Source: Pipra filicauda
Lineage: Eukaryota; Chordata; Aves; Passeriformes; Pipridae
DNA length: 64,000 nt
Direction of reading: 5' to 3'
Assembly (NCBI RefSeq): GCF_003945595.2
Contig: NW_024104415.1
Span: 310,001-374,000 of the forward strand
Position numbers and translations under genes: made by a program. The notes beneath the pieces are model-generated. The model saw only the letters and a program-made list of their open reading frames with translations. It had not been told where the DNA came from and made no database searches. Below, piece after piece: positions 35,673-47,488 of this stretch (position 1 is the first letter of the stretch; each line of letters begins with the position of its first letter).

Positions 35673-38055
35673 GGTGCATCCATGGTGTTGGATACACCGA
35701 GGCGGGCATTCCTGGGCCGGAGCTGCCTGCGGGACTGCCCGCCAGAGGAGGCAGCAAGCAGATTTGGCCCTGCAGGCATTTCTCCGTGTGCCAACACAAA
35801 CCCAGGCAGGCACACCTTATAAACACATGACACATTCATTTTCAGGAAAGCAAAGGGGGTGGTTTCTCCATGACCTTACCCATTCCCCCGCAGCGGGTGG
35901 AGGGGTTTTTCCTCTGCCTTACCCGTTCCCAGCAAGTGAGTAACATGCCCCGAGCCTGCTTTGAAATGAACAAATTCAGTATGGTTTCGAAGCAGCGCTA
36001 ATCCACAGTGCTTTCCTTGGGCAGGATCCTATAGGGAGTTTTTTCTTTCCGGCATTCGAATGCAATTTGCATATTTCAAGTCTCATTTGGCTGGAAATGA
36101 GCTGGAAAGGCACACTCCGCTTCAGGTTCCAATTCATCACTTTTTTAAACCCCGTGTTGCGTAAATCCGTCCCACCCAAGGGAGGTTCTGCTGCTCTCAG
36201 AAATGCTAAACTTCACGGGTAAAATCTGAATATTGTTCTGTCTACATCAGATATATGTTATTGCTTTCATGAGCAGCCACATGCTGATTTATGGCAACAT
36301 GCTATTTATTTATCAACATTTACATTGTGGATTTTTAAATTATTCTAATAACATCAGGCCAACAAGTTGGTCATGATGTTGCTCCTTTAAAGTCTTCCTT
36401 TGAACATATATATAAATCAACTCTGCTTTGATGTGAAATTGGAGATTTCATAACCGTGTGTTTACTTTTTGGTTTAAAAAATAAGCTGAAGGGAAAACAA
36501 AAAAACCCCAAAAAACAAATAGTACTTTGTATCTCATTAAAAATAGTTTCTAGCACATTAAACATGATATTGTTTTAGGAAACAAGAACTAGAAAGAGTT
36601 GAAAAAACATTTGATTTTTTTAATGACTGATAGTTGACTGCAACCATTCCACTTTTCTTCAGGCACTGAAATACAGCTGAAAACTTTTTCCTTTAGTGCT
36701 GATTAGGGTGAAACAGGTTTGGTTTTTTTATTTAAGCGTTTTAATGCACCTTCCCATCACCCTCCATGTGAGTGCCTAGAAAGGAAAATCAGTAGGAATT
36801 ATGAAGTAACAAGGACTGCTGCAAATTTGTTTGACACGGTCCTTTCTGTAAGTGATGTAAGAGCAAGAAAACACAGATAAGCAGGGTTACTGCTCCTACA
36901 AATTAAAGAATTTTAACTCTTGACTTGCAAACTTGCCAAGAAACAACAAAAGAAGTGATCCGTACTTCAAAAATCCAGGAGTTTGGTCTGCTTAAGGATT
37001 CGGTCTCTGTGCAATACAGGAATGAGAGGGCTGGGTATAACAAGCTTCAAGCTTCTCAAGCACGGGGAATATTAATCCCATATTTTTTAAAATCTGCAGT
37101 AGACTGTCCCATCCATCCGTTCTGATCACCCAGAGGTCCAGACAGAAGCATTACACACTGGCTGTCTGACCCCGTTGCCGTACACACGAATGAGTAATTT
37201 CCCTCCTGTGTGTAAATAATTTCCGATGGGACTATCGTTCCCGCTCCGTCACACGGGCAGGTGAGCGTCAGCTCCTCCCAGCTCCCAGAGCTGGGCATCC
37301 AACTATTCCCAGGAGTAGAGCTGTTAAATGGAGTTGCACCGAAGTTTAATTGCGCCTCTGGACCTGCAGTAATTTACCTGAGTAATTAAGTGAGGAGGAT
37401 TCAGCCCAGCTGCTTCTGTGCGGAATCAAAGGCGAAAGTAACCCTCGTACCACAAATCCTTTTGTTCTGGGGATTTCTAGGAGCGGTGGAGGAGCGAGGG
37501 ATGTAACGTTTGCGTCAGAAGGGTGGGTCACCGGGAAGGGAGTTTATAAACACTTTAACACACTGGAGATCTGCACCGAGATTCCTCCATCAAAGTGTGG
37601 GGTGGGACCCCTCTCTCCATAGGTACTCCAGGACGGAGCCCCACAGCATCTGAGCAGCTCTTTTATCTTGGAATTGCCCTCAGCTCCTGCAAATGACTAA
37701 AACTTTTTTAAGCAGCCTCTTTGCATAAGGACTCTTGGCCTCAGGGAACCCCAGCTGGTATAAATTGACTTCAAAGGATTTACATCAGCAGCAGATACAT
37801 CCTCCTGTCTTTATTCTGCCTGTGATGCACCAGGAACACCTCTGCTGCTGTACTCCAAAGGGGCATAGGAACGGGAATAACAGCAGGATTTATCACTGGA
37901 GCCAGTGCGGGACTGAAAAGGCCAAGAACTGTCTGTCCTTCTTCATGGCTTTCCCTAAGAGAGAAATAGAGTTGCTCCTTCCATAAAGAGCCAGAAGAGT
38001 GGGAATTTCCATACTGAAGCACCAGGGACATTTCCCCATTCCCATCTGAGTCATA

Positions 38056-38407
38056 CCATAGAATCATGGAATAGTTTGGGTTGGAAGGCACCTTAAAGCT
38101 CATTCTGTTCCACCCCCTGCCATGGGCAGGGACATCTTCCACTAGCCCAGGTTGCTCCAAGCCCTGTCCAACCTGGCCGTGGACACTTCCAAGGATGGGG
38201 CAGCCACAGCTTCTCTGGGCAACCTGGGCCAGGGCCTCACCACCCTCACAGCCAAGAATTCCTTCCCAATATCCCATCTAACCCTGTCTTCTGGCAGTGG
38301 GAAGCCATTCCCCCTTGTCCTGTCCCTCCAGGCCCTTGTCCCAAGTCCCTCTCCATCTCTCTTGGAGCCCCTTTAGACACTGGAGGGCCACAGTAAGGTC
38401 ACCCTTT
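38056..38407 (-). mobile_element. CR1 LINE 3' end
   Basis: Reverse-oriented CR1 starting at its terminal octamer (CATAGAATCATGGAATAG) and running into ORF2 (TTCCCCCTTGTCCTGTCCCT, CTTGTCCCAAGTCCCTCTCC). It is 5'-truncated at about 38.4 kb; the exact end is uncertain. Confidence 0.93.
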
Positions 38408-40607
38408 ATCACACACAGTGAGCCCAGAGCCAGAGCCCTCTCAATGCAGTTGGGCTCCTACATCTGGCAAATTCTATCTTAAATTAGGCCAAAGTTTCTT
38501 CTTCTGCCCCACACTCCAGTGAAGGAGTAAATACAAATATTGCAACTTCTGGTGGAGAAAAATCCTAAGCAGTGAGGGTTTGGTGTGGGCAGGCAAGAGG
38601 GGAACTGTGAGTGAACTTTCCCAATGGTAATCAAGGAAATAACCGCCCGCACGCATGACTGGAAAGCTGGAAAGAAACTGTGGATTCCCTCAACCAGAGG
38701 ATGCCTGGGATAGGGTCACTACTGGTAATCAAAGAATGATTCAATTCTTGTAGACCTAATTTGGTGCAGATGACTTCTGCAGTTACTTCAGAGCATGCAG
38801 AACAGGAAAGCTCCATGCAGTGCTGTGGCTGTTTCTCACACAACCCTCCAGATGGTTCCAGAGTGTGGTGACTCGCTGGGAAGGTCGGCTGTACAGCCGT
38901 GTGTCTTTGGATATGGAAAATTGCAGTTGAGCTTCATCTTATTTCCATTGTCTGCACTCTTCTCATCAGCTGATTGTGTTAATTGCATGGTCCTGTGGTT
39001 GGAGTTTCGGGTAGAGGGAAGGGAGCACTGAGCCCTTTTCCTGATTTTAATTCTTTTTAAGGGAAGCACCCTTAAAAGTCATTCCCTCCTGTGTCCACTC
39101 TTGTGCATGCACGTGCCTCAGTTCCCATCTGTGCAGCAAGGCTATCAGTGCTAAATTCCTTTGGAAAAGGCACTGAGATGATTATTAATAATGAAAATCG
39201 CAGCACAGGTCCACATGCTCCTGATGGGCATTACCGTAATTGCCCATGTTGCTGATGGGCATTACCATAATTACGAGGGGAGAGCATGAGCTCTCTGAAG
39301 CCCCATCGCTGTGTTTGCCTGGCATGGAGCAGTTGGCATTTTCTCATCACTACCTGCAATCTGTTTGTTTTACCCTTTGCTGTCGCATCGATTTAAGGAC
39401 CTGATCGTTACAGAGGTTTGCTCATGACATCAGCCACTGATCCCTGCAGAGGCAGCAAACTGCTTGCTCCGTGCAGGCAAGTGGCAGAGCACTTGCCAGG
39501 GCATCCTGACATCAAGGGTAGCTCAGGAAAAATCCCAAATACACCCCATGAGCAGTGAAGACAGCCGGCATGCCTTGGTCCATGCTGGACTGTATGTTTT
39601 TGAAAGGGCATCATGTTATTAAGTAAATCTTGCTTAGGTGCCAGCATCGTTCAGATGGCAAATCATAATAAACTTTGCAAATCCTGTGAGAATTCCCACA
39701 GCTCCGTGGGTGTCTCAGCTGGGTTTGGCTCTGATAGTTCTTCTAGCAGTGCTTTGATTCTGCTGCCTGTGTTTATAAAAGGTTGCTGATTAAAAGTCTG
39801 GAAAAGTGAAGGAGATTAAGGCTGTTGGAGGAGCTGTGGGGGACAGATTCCCTGTTACAGATCGGATATGAGGATCCTGAGGTCGTTTATCTGTCCTCAT
39901 CTCTGCTGCAGATGGCTTGGGTGACCTTGTGCAGACCATTTAATTGCTCTGTGCTGCTGTGAAAAGGGAGCAGCTGCCCTTTTTGTGCTTTATGGAGCCA
40001 GTTGTGAGGTAAAGGCATTTTTATCAGATGTTTGTCCATCACTTGGGATCATTTAACTGAAAGGAGTGATTGTATAGAAAACCCGACTGATTCAGCGGTG
40101 CTTAAAAGTCATTTGTGTGATCATCTGATTATGGTGTTTTCCTTGTAAAGATAAAGGCCTGGATCCAGAGAGTGTTTTAGCACATGCTTGGCTGTCAGGC
40201 TGTGGGAGTGCTCACGTGTCACTGGCTGGTGCTTGTGACCAGTGAAAATACGTCACTGTGAGGAGTGATGGGGTCAGAGCCCTCCTCCCCTCCCACGGCC
40301 TTTCTCTGCCTTGGTTTTCATCCTTGCTGCCACTCATCCTCCAGCACTAAGGCTCCTCTTGGGAGTTTCAAAAACACTTTTGTCCCTCTTGGTTGGCACT
40401 GAGTGTAGAGGACACCCTGTGAGCAAAAGCCCATGGCCCAGTGCTGTGGAATGTCCTCCTGAGCAGCCAGCATCCTTCACATCCTCCTCCTGCCCATATC
40501 CCATGAGATATTCACCTTCACATCCTGTTCCTTTTTGTATCACGAGACAGTATTTAAGCTGTTTGAGTAACCTGGAAAGTGAGGCCTCACTGTGTGACAT
40601 TGAGAGT

Positions 40608-40838
40608 AGGTTTGGATTAGAGATTGGGAGGGAATTCTGGGCTGTGAGGGTGGGGAGGCCCTGGCACAGGTTACCCAGAGAAGCTGTGGCTGCTCCATCC
40701 CTGGGAGAGTTCAAGGCCAGGTTGGATAGGGCATGGAGCAACTTGGTGTAGTGGAAGATGTCCCTGCCCATGGCAGGGGGTAGAATGAGATGAGCTTTAA
40801 GATCCTTCCCAGTCCAAATCATTCCATGATTCTACGAC
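40608..40838 (+). mobile_element. CR1 LINE 3' end (tail-to-tail with the next copy)
   Basis: Sense CR1 with GGCTGTGAGGGTGGGGAGGC, TGGCACAGGTTACCCAGAGA and AGCTGTGGCTGCTCCATCCC, then the 3' end CATTCCATGATTCTACGA. Its 3' end faces that of the reverse copy only about 30 bp away. Confidence 0.92.
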
Positions 40839-40868
40839 ACTGGCAGGGCAAGACAGAGAATGCTGCAA

Positions 40869-41081
40869 GAGAATCATGGTTTGGGTTGGAAGGGGACCTT
40901 GAAGATCATCCAGTTTCAACCCCCTTGCAGTGGACAGGGACACCTTCCGCTATCCCAGGTTGCTCCAGGCCCTGTCCAACCTGGCCTTGGAGACTCCCAG
41001 GGATGGGGCAGCCACAGCTCTTCTGGACAACTTGTGCTAGGGCCTCCCCACTCTCACAGGGAAGAATTTTTTCCTGATGGG
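40869..41081 (-). mobile_element. CR1 LINE 3' end (tail-to-tail with the previous copy)
   Basis: Antisense CR1 from GAGAATCATGGTTTGGGTTG through AGGTTGCTCCAGGCCCTGTC to CTCACAGGGAAGAATTTTTT. With the sense copy at 40608-40838 it forms an inverted repeat of roughly 200 bp per arm with a short spacer. Confidence 0.92.
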
Positions 41082-41743
41082 AAAATAGTTAAAATTTCCT
41101 GAGAGGAGAGAGCAGGGATGATGATGGCAGTGTCCCCAGCAGGTAGCACCCATCTTTGGTCTGCACAAACAGCCACAGGGTAAAAGGGAGGTACCATCAG
41201 CTTCCCACCTCTGATAATAATGAATTTAAGGAGAGAAAAAGGTGGGTCACAGCTTCCTTTGCTCCATGTGCTTCTTGTAGCTGAAGGCTGAGCTGGAGTC
41301 CCATCTGGATGTTCTGGAGCCATGCCTTCTCCAGCCTGGGCAAACAGGGAGCAGGGACCAGGGGCACAGGCTGCCCCCATGCCCCACATGTCCCACAGCA
41401 CATGAGGAAGCCTCGTGCCATCCTGCCAAGCCAGGCTGGTAGCAGTGAAGGTGGCTAGAGATAGAAAAACATCTCAGAGCAAAGATGGTCCTTTTATTTT
41501 GGGAATCCTGGGCACTGTTGTGTGGAGTGTTCCAGGCAGAAATCACCAAGGACGTCCTGGAGCAGCGGGAGAGCTGCACATCCCAGTGATTCCATGCTGG
41601 GGGCTGTGTCACACGCACAGCACAATGGGCTTTTCTTTTGATTCCATGCTAAAAGGACAGCTCCAGCTTCCTAATAAAGGGATTGCTTTTCAGTTTGAAA
41701 CGAAAATTGTAGAAATCATTAAATCTTGAAGTTTAGATTGTGA

Positions 41744-41818
41744 CTCACAGAACGGTTAGGGTTGGAGGAGACTTTAAAGCTCATCTCGTTCCACCCCCCT
41801 GCCATGGGCAGGGACACT
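41744..41818 (-). mobile_element. CR1 LINE 3'-terminal fragment
   Basis: A reverse CR1 end with CACAGAACGGTTAGGGTTGG, AGACTTTAAAGCTCATCTCG and TGCCATGGGCAGGGACACTT. Only about 75 bp remain. Confidence 0.87.
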
Positions 41819-42159
41819 TACAAGAATATATTCTTGTGAGGAAGAATTTATGAATTGCATTTGTTACAGATTTAAGGTTATTATTAGTTTATACCTCTTA
41901 CCTGGAAGAAATTTCCAGTTTGTAAGGGTACATTTTGCTATGCTGTTACATTTTGCCCTTTACCTCATAGGAGAAAAAAAATGATCCCACTGAAAATGTG
42001 AAAATGATGCTTTTAAAAATCCATATAGGACTACCTGCTTTGAAAATCAGTCTCTGTAAGGATGAGGATTAAACAAAGCAGGAATGGAGAAGAGATTGCT
42101 GCCTACTTTTGCCTTATTTAAATATTCCCCGAGCTTCCTCCATTTTAATCTCCCTTAAA

Positions 42160-42600
42160 AAGATGGCTGTTACTAAAGCTGGCAGCCCCTCCGAAAGCAG
42201 CATCATTTTTCTGGCGTGATGTTCAGCTGAGCGAGCCTAATGTGGAGTGGGGACCCCCTTCAGCCAACTGAGCAACCGGGATGATTCCCAATTCCCCAGT
42301 GCTTCCAGCCATCCGGCTGAATCCACTCGGATCTGTCCTCGCTCCTTTGTGCAATCCCTGATTTCATTCCTCTCTCCTGCGAGCACATCCACCCACGGGC
42401 AGGCTCGGCAAGGATGCGATGCCAGGCTTGGCTTTGTCTGGGATTAGCAGCTGCTGGGCTTTGGGGGATCGCTGGCTTTGCTGAACGCTGATTTTTTTCC
42501 TGGACTGGGGAAGGGGGTGTCTGTGTTCCCAAGGAGCTCTCCTGTCTGACCGGTGATTTCTCCAGGAGGATTTGTGGACGGTAGCGAGGAGTTTTCCAAA
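42160..42600 (+). promoter_or_regulatory. PDE4B: Probable PDE4B5 upstream / 5' UTR region
   Basis: This moderately GC-rich, non-repetitive stretch sits directly before the super-short start codon. It is not a classical CpG island, in contrast to the PDE4B2 start. I see no TATA box at a clear distance. The transcription start is unknown. It is marked only because a first exon needs a promoter close by. Confidence 0.4.
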
Positions 42601-42648
42601 ATGCCTGAAGCAAACTATTTGTTATCTGTATCTTGGGGTTATATTAAG
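42601..42648 (+). CDS. PDE4B: PDE4B5 super-short first coding exon
   Basis: The 48 nt encode MPEANYLLSVSWGYIK, followed directly by the donor AAG|gtgggt. This is the N-terminus that I know from the super-short, brain-enriched isoforms PDE4B5 and PDE4D6. It ends in phase 0 and so joins in frame to TTC AAG (FKRMLNREL) at 43383, giving a 503-residue protein with no UCR1 and a truncated UCR2. The ATG follows TTTTCCAAA, so position -3 is A, which is a good context. The exact match over all 16 residues and the donor at the expected place make chance very unlikely. In the family this N-terminus is fully conserved between paralogs, which implies a specific binding or targeting role that I cannot define from sequence. 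Confidence 0.95.
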
Positions 42649-43382
42649 GTGGGTTTAATTCCTGAAGGACTATTAATGGCTAGTTCGTTTTGTGCTGTGT
42701 TGCTTGGATAAAACCTCTATCAGGAAAAAAATTCTTTTTAAATGGTTATTTGTGTGTATTTTGGCAAGAGCTTGACATGTGTGTAGCGTGCATGCAGAGT
42801 ACATGTATGGAATTTTTTTATCCCTTTGGGAATTCAGTGTTGCAGGATAAAATGATGCAGCAATGAAAATGTTTGATTATAAAATCAGGAGGATTATAGC
42901 ATGTATATGTGGGGGAATAATGTCTGAATCCTACATTTTACTGTAACGAGCTGAGCAGATCTTCAGATTTATGGCATATTTCTCCTCTGGATATGCAGTT
43001 GTCTTTTCCTTGCATAATACAAAATGGAGAAAACTTACAAAATCCAGAACAGGAGAAGGTTATAGGATGGAGAATTCTAACCCCGACAAGAATTTGAGCT
43101 TTCAGAGCTGAAATGTTATTTCTTCATTTGTGACAGTAACAACTAATGTGCATCTTTGGAGGAAATTAATGGTGTAGTTTAGTGGATTGAAAAGAAATAT
43201 CCAGTCATGATGATGCTGAACAGTATCTAAATGAAACCAAACCATGGCTCTGACTCCATTCCAAATATTCCCAGAATTTTGCTTTTAACATCTTGTTTGT
43301 GGACTCGCCTGTGCTAACATTGGGTTGATTTGGGAAAGGATTCAGAAAAATGCCATCTTTGTCTGTGCTCTTCCCCTCCCAG
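42649..43382 (+). other. PDE4B: PDE4B intron between PDE4B5 start exon and the FKRML exon
   Basis: A 734-nt AT-rich intron ending in a pyrimidine tract (TGCTCTTCCCCTCCCAG). Nothing else was recognised. Confidence 0.8.
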
Positions 43383-43476
43383 TTCAAGAGGATGCTGAAC
43401 CGGGAGCTGACACACCTCTCCGAGATGAGCCGCTCCGGCAACCAGGTGTCTGAGTACATTTCCAACACTTTCCTGG
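43383..43476 (+). CDS. PDE4B: PDE4B exon: UCR2 core (FKRMLNREL)
   Basis: This 94-nt exon encodes [18 protein letters not shown] and [13 protein letters not shown], plus the first base of an aspartate codon. It is residues 76-107 of the PDE4B2 model and is shared by all isoforms, being the first common exon for PDE4B5. UCR2 here forms the helix that caps the active site and mediates inhibition by UCR2-contacting drugs of the rolipram class in long and short forms. The acceptor is CCTCCCAG and the donor G|gtaagg. It appears identical to the mammalian sequence I know, which shows strong constraint. Confidence 0.97.
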
Positions 43477-44653
43477 GTAAGGAATCACATCCCAAGCTTT
43501 CGGGTGACTCAGAGAAAGATTAATGGCAACCTAATCACTGTTTGTGCCCAGCTTTCCTTTGGGGCAGAGCATTACTGAAATATGCTGGGTTTTTCACTTT
43601 CAAATAGATATGAGGAGGAAAATGATAGTGTTTGAGTAAGTCTATTCACAGAGGAATTCCTTCTCTAAACCATTGGATTTTGCTGTGCAGATTGAATGAG
43701 GCAGTTGGTAGCTGCTTTATGCAATGCTTGATTTTTGTGTTGACCTTATGTAAAGGACAAAGTCACAAGAGCCCAACTTGCAACTACTGCCTCGTTCAGC
43801 TGCATCTTCCCCTTCAGAGACAGGGTTCAAATTAGACTCAGCCCAGACATTTTATATATTACTTTGTGTAAATTTGCTCATTTTGCACCAAAAGTCAGAA
43901 TAAAGACTAAAGAGAATATTTTGCATTTCATTAGTTTTGCTGGAGCCCACAGCACTACTGACATGAATGAATCCTCTGTGTCAACAAATATATTTATTAC
44001 GAGAAATAGAATCTTCTGTGGAAGCAACTTTAGAATTTGTGATCATTTGCATATAAAATGATATGTAGCAAAGTACCCTCATACATATCTCTGAGTCCAG
44101 CAGCTCCAAACAATGAGAGATTTGGGATACTGGAGCTCGTGGAGAATTGTGCCCTGGGGTTAAGATGATCCTGAATGCATTCACCGCATGACACACAATT
44201 ATTTCCATTAAGGGATTTTAAAGTGATTCCAATGGCCAGTTGCAACTGCAACTGCTGTCTGCATTTAGGACACGTCACATCATTAATAATCCATGGAAGT
44301 CTGGAGCTGCTTTGTGGGATCCAATGACCCTATCTAAGTCCTCAGCTTTACCATGACATCCAGAATATGAATTAAAACAAGTAATTAGGAGCAAGGCTGT
44401 CCAGCTGCCAGCCAGCAGCCACTGCTTGGAGAGCCTGGGATACACACCACGGCCACAGTGGCATGTTCAGGGAGCTGGTTGGTCATCAGCTCTTCCCATT
44501 AGGTGCAAGTCTGTGGAGCAGGATGGGCCTCAACTGGAATCGCTTATGTGGCCACCAAAAATAAACCACACATACACTAAAGTCAGTGGAGTCTGTAATT
44601 CAGCAGGGGCTGATTAGCTGGAGCTGCTGCTGGTGCTAATGGGGTTGTGTTAT

Positions 44654-45123
44654 TCATGGAATCCTGGAATCCGAGACTGTTTTGGCTTGGGGGTGACTTC
44701 AAAGACCATTCAGTTCCACCCTCTGCCATGGGCAGGGACACCTTCCACTATCCCAGGTTGCTCCAAGCCCTGTCCAACCTGGCCGTGGACACTTCCAGGA
44801 ATGGGGCAGCCACAGCTTCTCTGGGAAACCTGTGCCAGGGCCTCACCACCCTCATAGGAAGAATATCCCATCTATCCCTGTCCTCTGGCAGTGGGAAGCC
44901 ATTCCCCCTTGTCCTGTCCCTGCAGGCCCTTGTCCCAAGTCCCTCTCCAGCTCCCTTGGAGCCCCTTTAGGCACTGGAAGGGTTCTAAGGTCCCCCTGGA
45001 GCCTTTTCTTCTCCAGGTGAACACCCCCAGCTCTCCCAACCTGTCTCCAGAGCAGAGGGGCTCCAGCCCTTGGAGCAGCGCTGTGGCCTCCTCTGGACCT
45101 GCTCTAACAGGTCCATGTCTTTC
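44654..45123 (-). mobile_element. CR1 LINE 3' end (about 470 bp)
   Basis: Reverse copy from CATGGAATCCTGGAATCC through CTCCAAGCCCTGTCCAACCT, TTCTCCAGGTGAACACCCCC and TCTCCCAACCTGTCTCCAGA to AACAGGTCCATGTCT. It has the same extent as the copy at 51.3-51.77 kb, so the two are a close subfamily pair. Confidence 0.94.
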
Positions 45124-45665
45124 AATTCTTTCTATTCCCTTACTCAGACTGGGTCAGGCAACTGCATTTCCCTTTGCAGGTCTGGACAATGGTCTGTTCA
45201 TTCCTGTTCTGCTGCTCCTCCCGTCCTCCGTGACAGTGACGTCCCTGTGTTCTGTGGCAGTGTGAGGCCACTCAGCCACTCAGCCTGTGTTTTGTGGCAG
45301 TGTGAGGGCCATGGTGGTGCTGAGTGGTGCAGGCTCTCCAGACTGGGCCAGATTGCAGCCTGATTGCTCACATTAAAAAAAAAAAAATGAGTAAAGCTTT
45401 TAAAAGGATCATCAAGCTATTTTGGGAAGTCATGCTGTTACATTTTTTATGAATTACTTTTTCCCCCCTAAAATTTGGTTTAAAATTAAATGAACACACA
45501 AAATAACAGGAGCCTACAGCTGAGGAGGTTGAACAAACAAACAAAAAAAGATATATGTGGGTAGGACATTCATTTATCTCTAAGCAGTATTTGTTAGATT
45601 GGGATAACTTACAGATATTAAAACCAGATCATGTGATCTCATTCAGTCTCTTAATTTTATTAGAG

Positions 45666-45947
45666 CCTGCAGTGACAGGACAAGGGGGAATGGCTTCCCA
45701 CTGCCAGAGGGCAGGGTTAGATGGGATATTGGGAAGGAATTGTTGGCTGTGAGGGTGGTGAGGCCCTGGCACAGGTTGCCCAGAGAAGCTGTGGCTGCCC
45801 CATCCCTGGAAGTGTCCAAGGCCAGGTTGGATGGGGCTTGGAGCAACCTGGGATAGTGGAAGGTGTCCCTGCCTGTCATGGCAGGGGATGGATCTGGGTG
45901 ACCTTCAAGGTCCCTCCCAACTCAAACCATTCTGTGATTCCATGATT
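45666..45947 (+). mobile_element. CR1 LINE 3' end
   Basis: Sense copy with GGACAAGGGGGAATGGCTTC, ATGGGATATTGGGAAGGAAT and GGCTTGGAGCAACCTGGGAT, ending in CATTCTGTGATTCCATGATT. It forms an inverted pair with the reverse copy at 44654-45123. Confidence 0.94.
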
Positions 45948-46590
45948 AAATGAGCTGAGAAGGCACCAAGAAGTGATGTCCTCTGCAGAGGATCCAGTCC
46001 TGCAGTCACTGGGCACAGCTTTAGATCCATGTGAAGGTCAAAGATGACAAACAGTTGTTTTATTATTGGCCCCATCACATAAACAGGGAAGATCATGGTG
46101 CCCTTTTGGGACAAGTTCTACCTAAGGGCTGAGGGGTGTTGCTGCCACCACCGGGGACACTTGATTTAACAAATCAGATATTTCTGTCCAAGAATGTCCA
46201 TTTTACACTGCCTTAATGTTAGTCATTGCTAAGGAGATTATGTAGAGGAAAGTCCTTCAGTGGTTCAGCAAAAACACACAAGGGAAACACCCACTGATGT
46301 CAGCCAGGCTGTTGCTGTGAATAATGGCTTCTTTCTTAATTGCAGTGCTGCAGATACACTGGTAGTTCTGATTTCAGAGGGTTTTAATTAAGCCAAGGCA
46401 AAAGTAACTAATGCCTACAGGCCTTGTCCCTCTGAAGGTCCTCAGGGATGCAAAGGTGCAAAGAGATTATTGTAGCCTTTTCTACGAGTCCATGAAAAAT
46501 TATTTGTATGGAAGTAATGAGCAACTGTATCTCCACTTTAATGCAGCAAATAAATCAGCTGTAAGGGCAGTAAATAACATATGCAGAGAT

Positions 46591-46617
46591 ATTTATTTAT
46601 TTATTTATTTATTTATT
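46591..46617. repeat. (ATTT)n microsatellite
   Basis: About 6-7 tandem ATTT units in intronic DNA. Short and simple, with no function suggested. Confidence 0.95.
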
Positions 46618-46968
46618 AAACACATCTCCACAGCCAAGTTTGTGCCTATTTTGTGTGGACTAATATTGTTATTATCTCTGAGAATGGCAAGAAGAATATG
46701 GCCTGTGCTTTGTATGTTATTCTCTACATATTTGTAAAGGACAAACCTTTAATAAATCAGTGTCACAAATTTGTTACTGGGTTAGTGCTCTAAGAGCAGG
46801 GGATGTTGACACTAATAATTACCAACATAGGGAATGGGAAAATACAAACTTTTTAAGCTTTAATGAGGAAAAATGTGTCGTTGGGATACGTATATTTCCC
46901 TTAAAATAGGTAATAAAAATTAATTGGGATTTAGCCATGAACAGAACCTGGTGCCCTTCAGGCATGGA

Positions 46969-47095
46969 GAATGACAGAACCATTTAGGTTGGAAAGCCTT
47001 CTTAGACTAGTAAGTCCAACCATCCCCAGCACTGCCAAGGCCACCACTGACCCATGTGCCCAAGTGCCACATCCTCACATAGAGACACATTCCTG
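46969..47095 (-). mobile_element. CR1 LINE 3'-end fragment
   Basis: It has GACAGAACCATTTAGGTTGG, AAAGCC..., GTCCAACCATCCCCAGCACT and GCCAAGGCCACCACTGACCC, a reverse CR1 end of another subfamily (the 3' UTR matches the type at 22.5-23.0 kb: GGCCTTGGGAGTGCTGGGGG). Confidence 0.88.
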
Positions 47096-47163
47096 GACAT
47101 GTGCTGTGTCCCCAGGCCATGCACCGTGAAAATGGCTACAAGGAAAGCAGCCTGGTCTTAAAC

Positions 47164-47295
47164 AATCATAGAATATGCCCAGATAGAAGGGACCCATCAG
47201 GATCATCGCGTCCAACTCCTGGCCCGGCACAGGACACCCCAAAAATCACACCAAGTGTCCCAGCAGGGCTCAGTGGCAGGTTCAGTCTTTCAGAG
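47164..47295 (-). mobile_element. CR1 LINE 3'-end fragment
   Basis: Reverse CR1 end beginning with ATCATAGAATATGCCCAGAT, then AGAAGGGACCCATCAGGATC and GCGTCCAACTCCTGGCCC. It lies about 190 bp upstream of the next coding exon. Confidence 0.88.
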
Positions 47296-47488
47296 ATGAA
47301 CCAGAGGTTGTGTCACTGTTTTGCTTTAGCTTTTGGGTCCCAAAATACAAGACCCCCAGCAGGAACACCTGGGTTTGAACTGGCGTGTGGAGCCACTTAG
47401 TGAGCAAAGCCAAGGGTTGATTTTGGGGGGTGTGACCAGTGCTTGTGCTGCAAACGGTGTTGGCTCATTTCACTTTGATTTGTTACAG

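Larger units (their letters stand above)
32294..42159 (+). other. PDE4B: PDE4B intron, middle part: CR1 copies in unique sequence
   Basis: Apart from the CR1 copies and small tandem duplications listed separately, I recognise nothing. A GC- and CpG-moderate block at about 37.15-37.53 kb looks unlike neighbouring AT-rich DNA and could be regulatory, but no motif decides it. Two short duplications occur at about 33824-33875 (GCTGGTTTAGCA units) and 39221-39274 (CTGATGGGCATTACC units, period 31). Confidence 0.5.
43477..47488 (+). other. PDE4B: PDE4B intron with four CR1 copies
   Basis: A 4.0-kb intron holding CR1 copies at 44.65, 45.67, 46.97 and 47.16 kb, an A13-14 run (45374-45387) and an ATTT microsatellite. 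Open frames at 44.6-45.3 kb are CR1 read in the wrong sense. No other exon was recognised. Confidence 0.7.

Noticed and set aside
44647..45265. Open frames reading through reverse CR1
   Set aside because: The translations (AMGRDTFHYPRLLQALSNLA type) recur at every reverse CR1 copy, so they are antisense transposon sequence.
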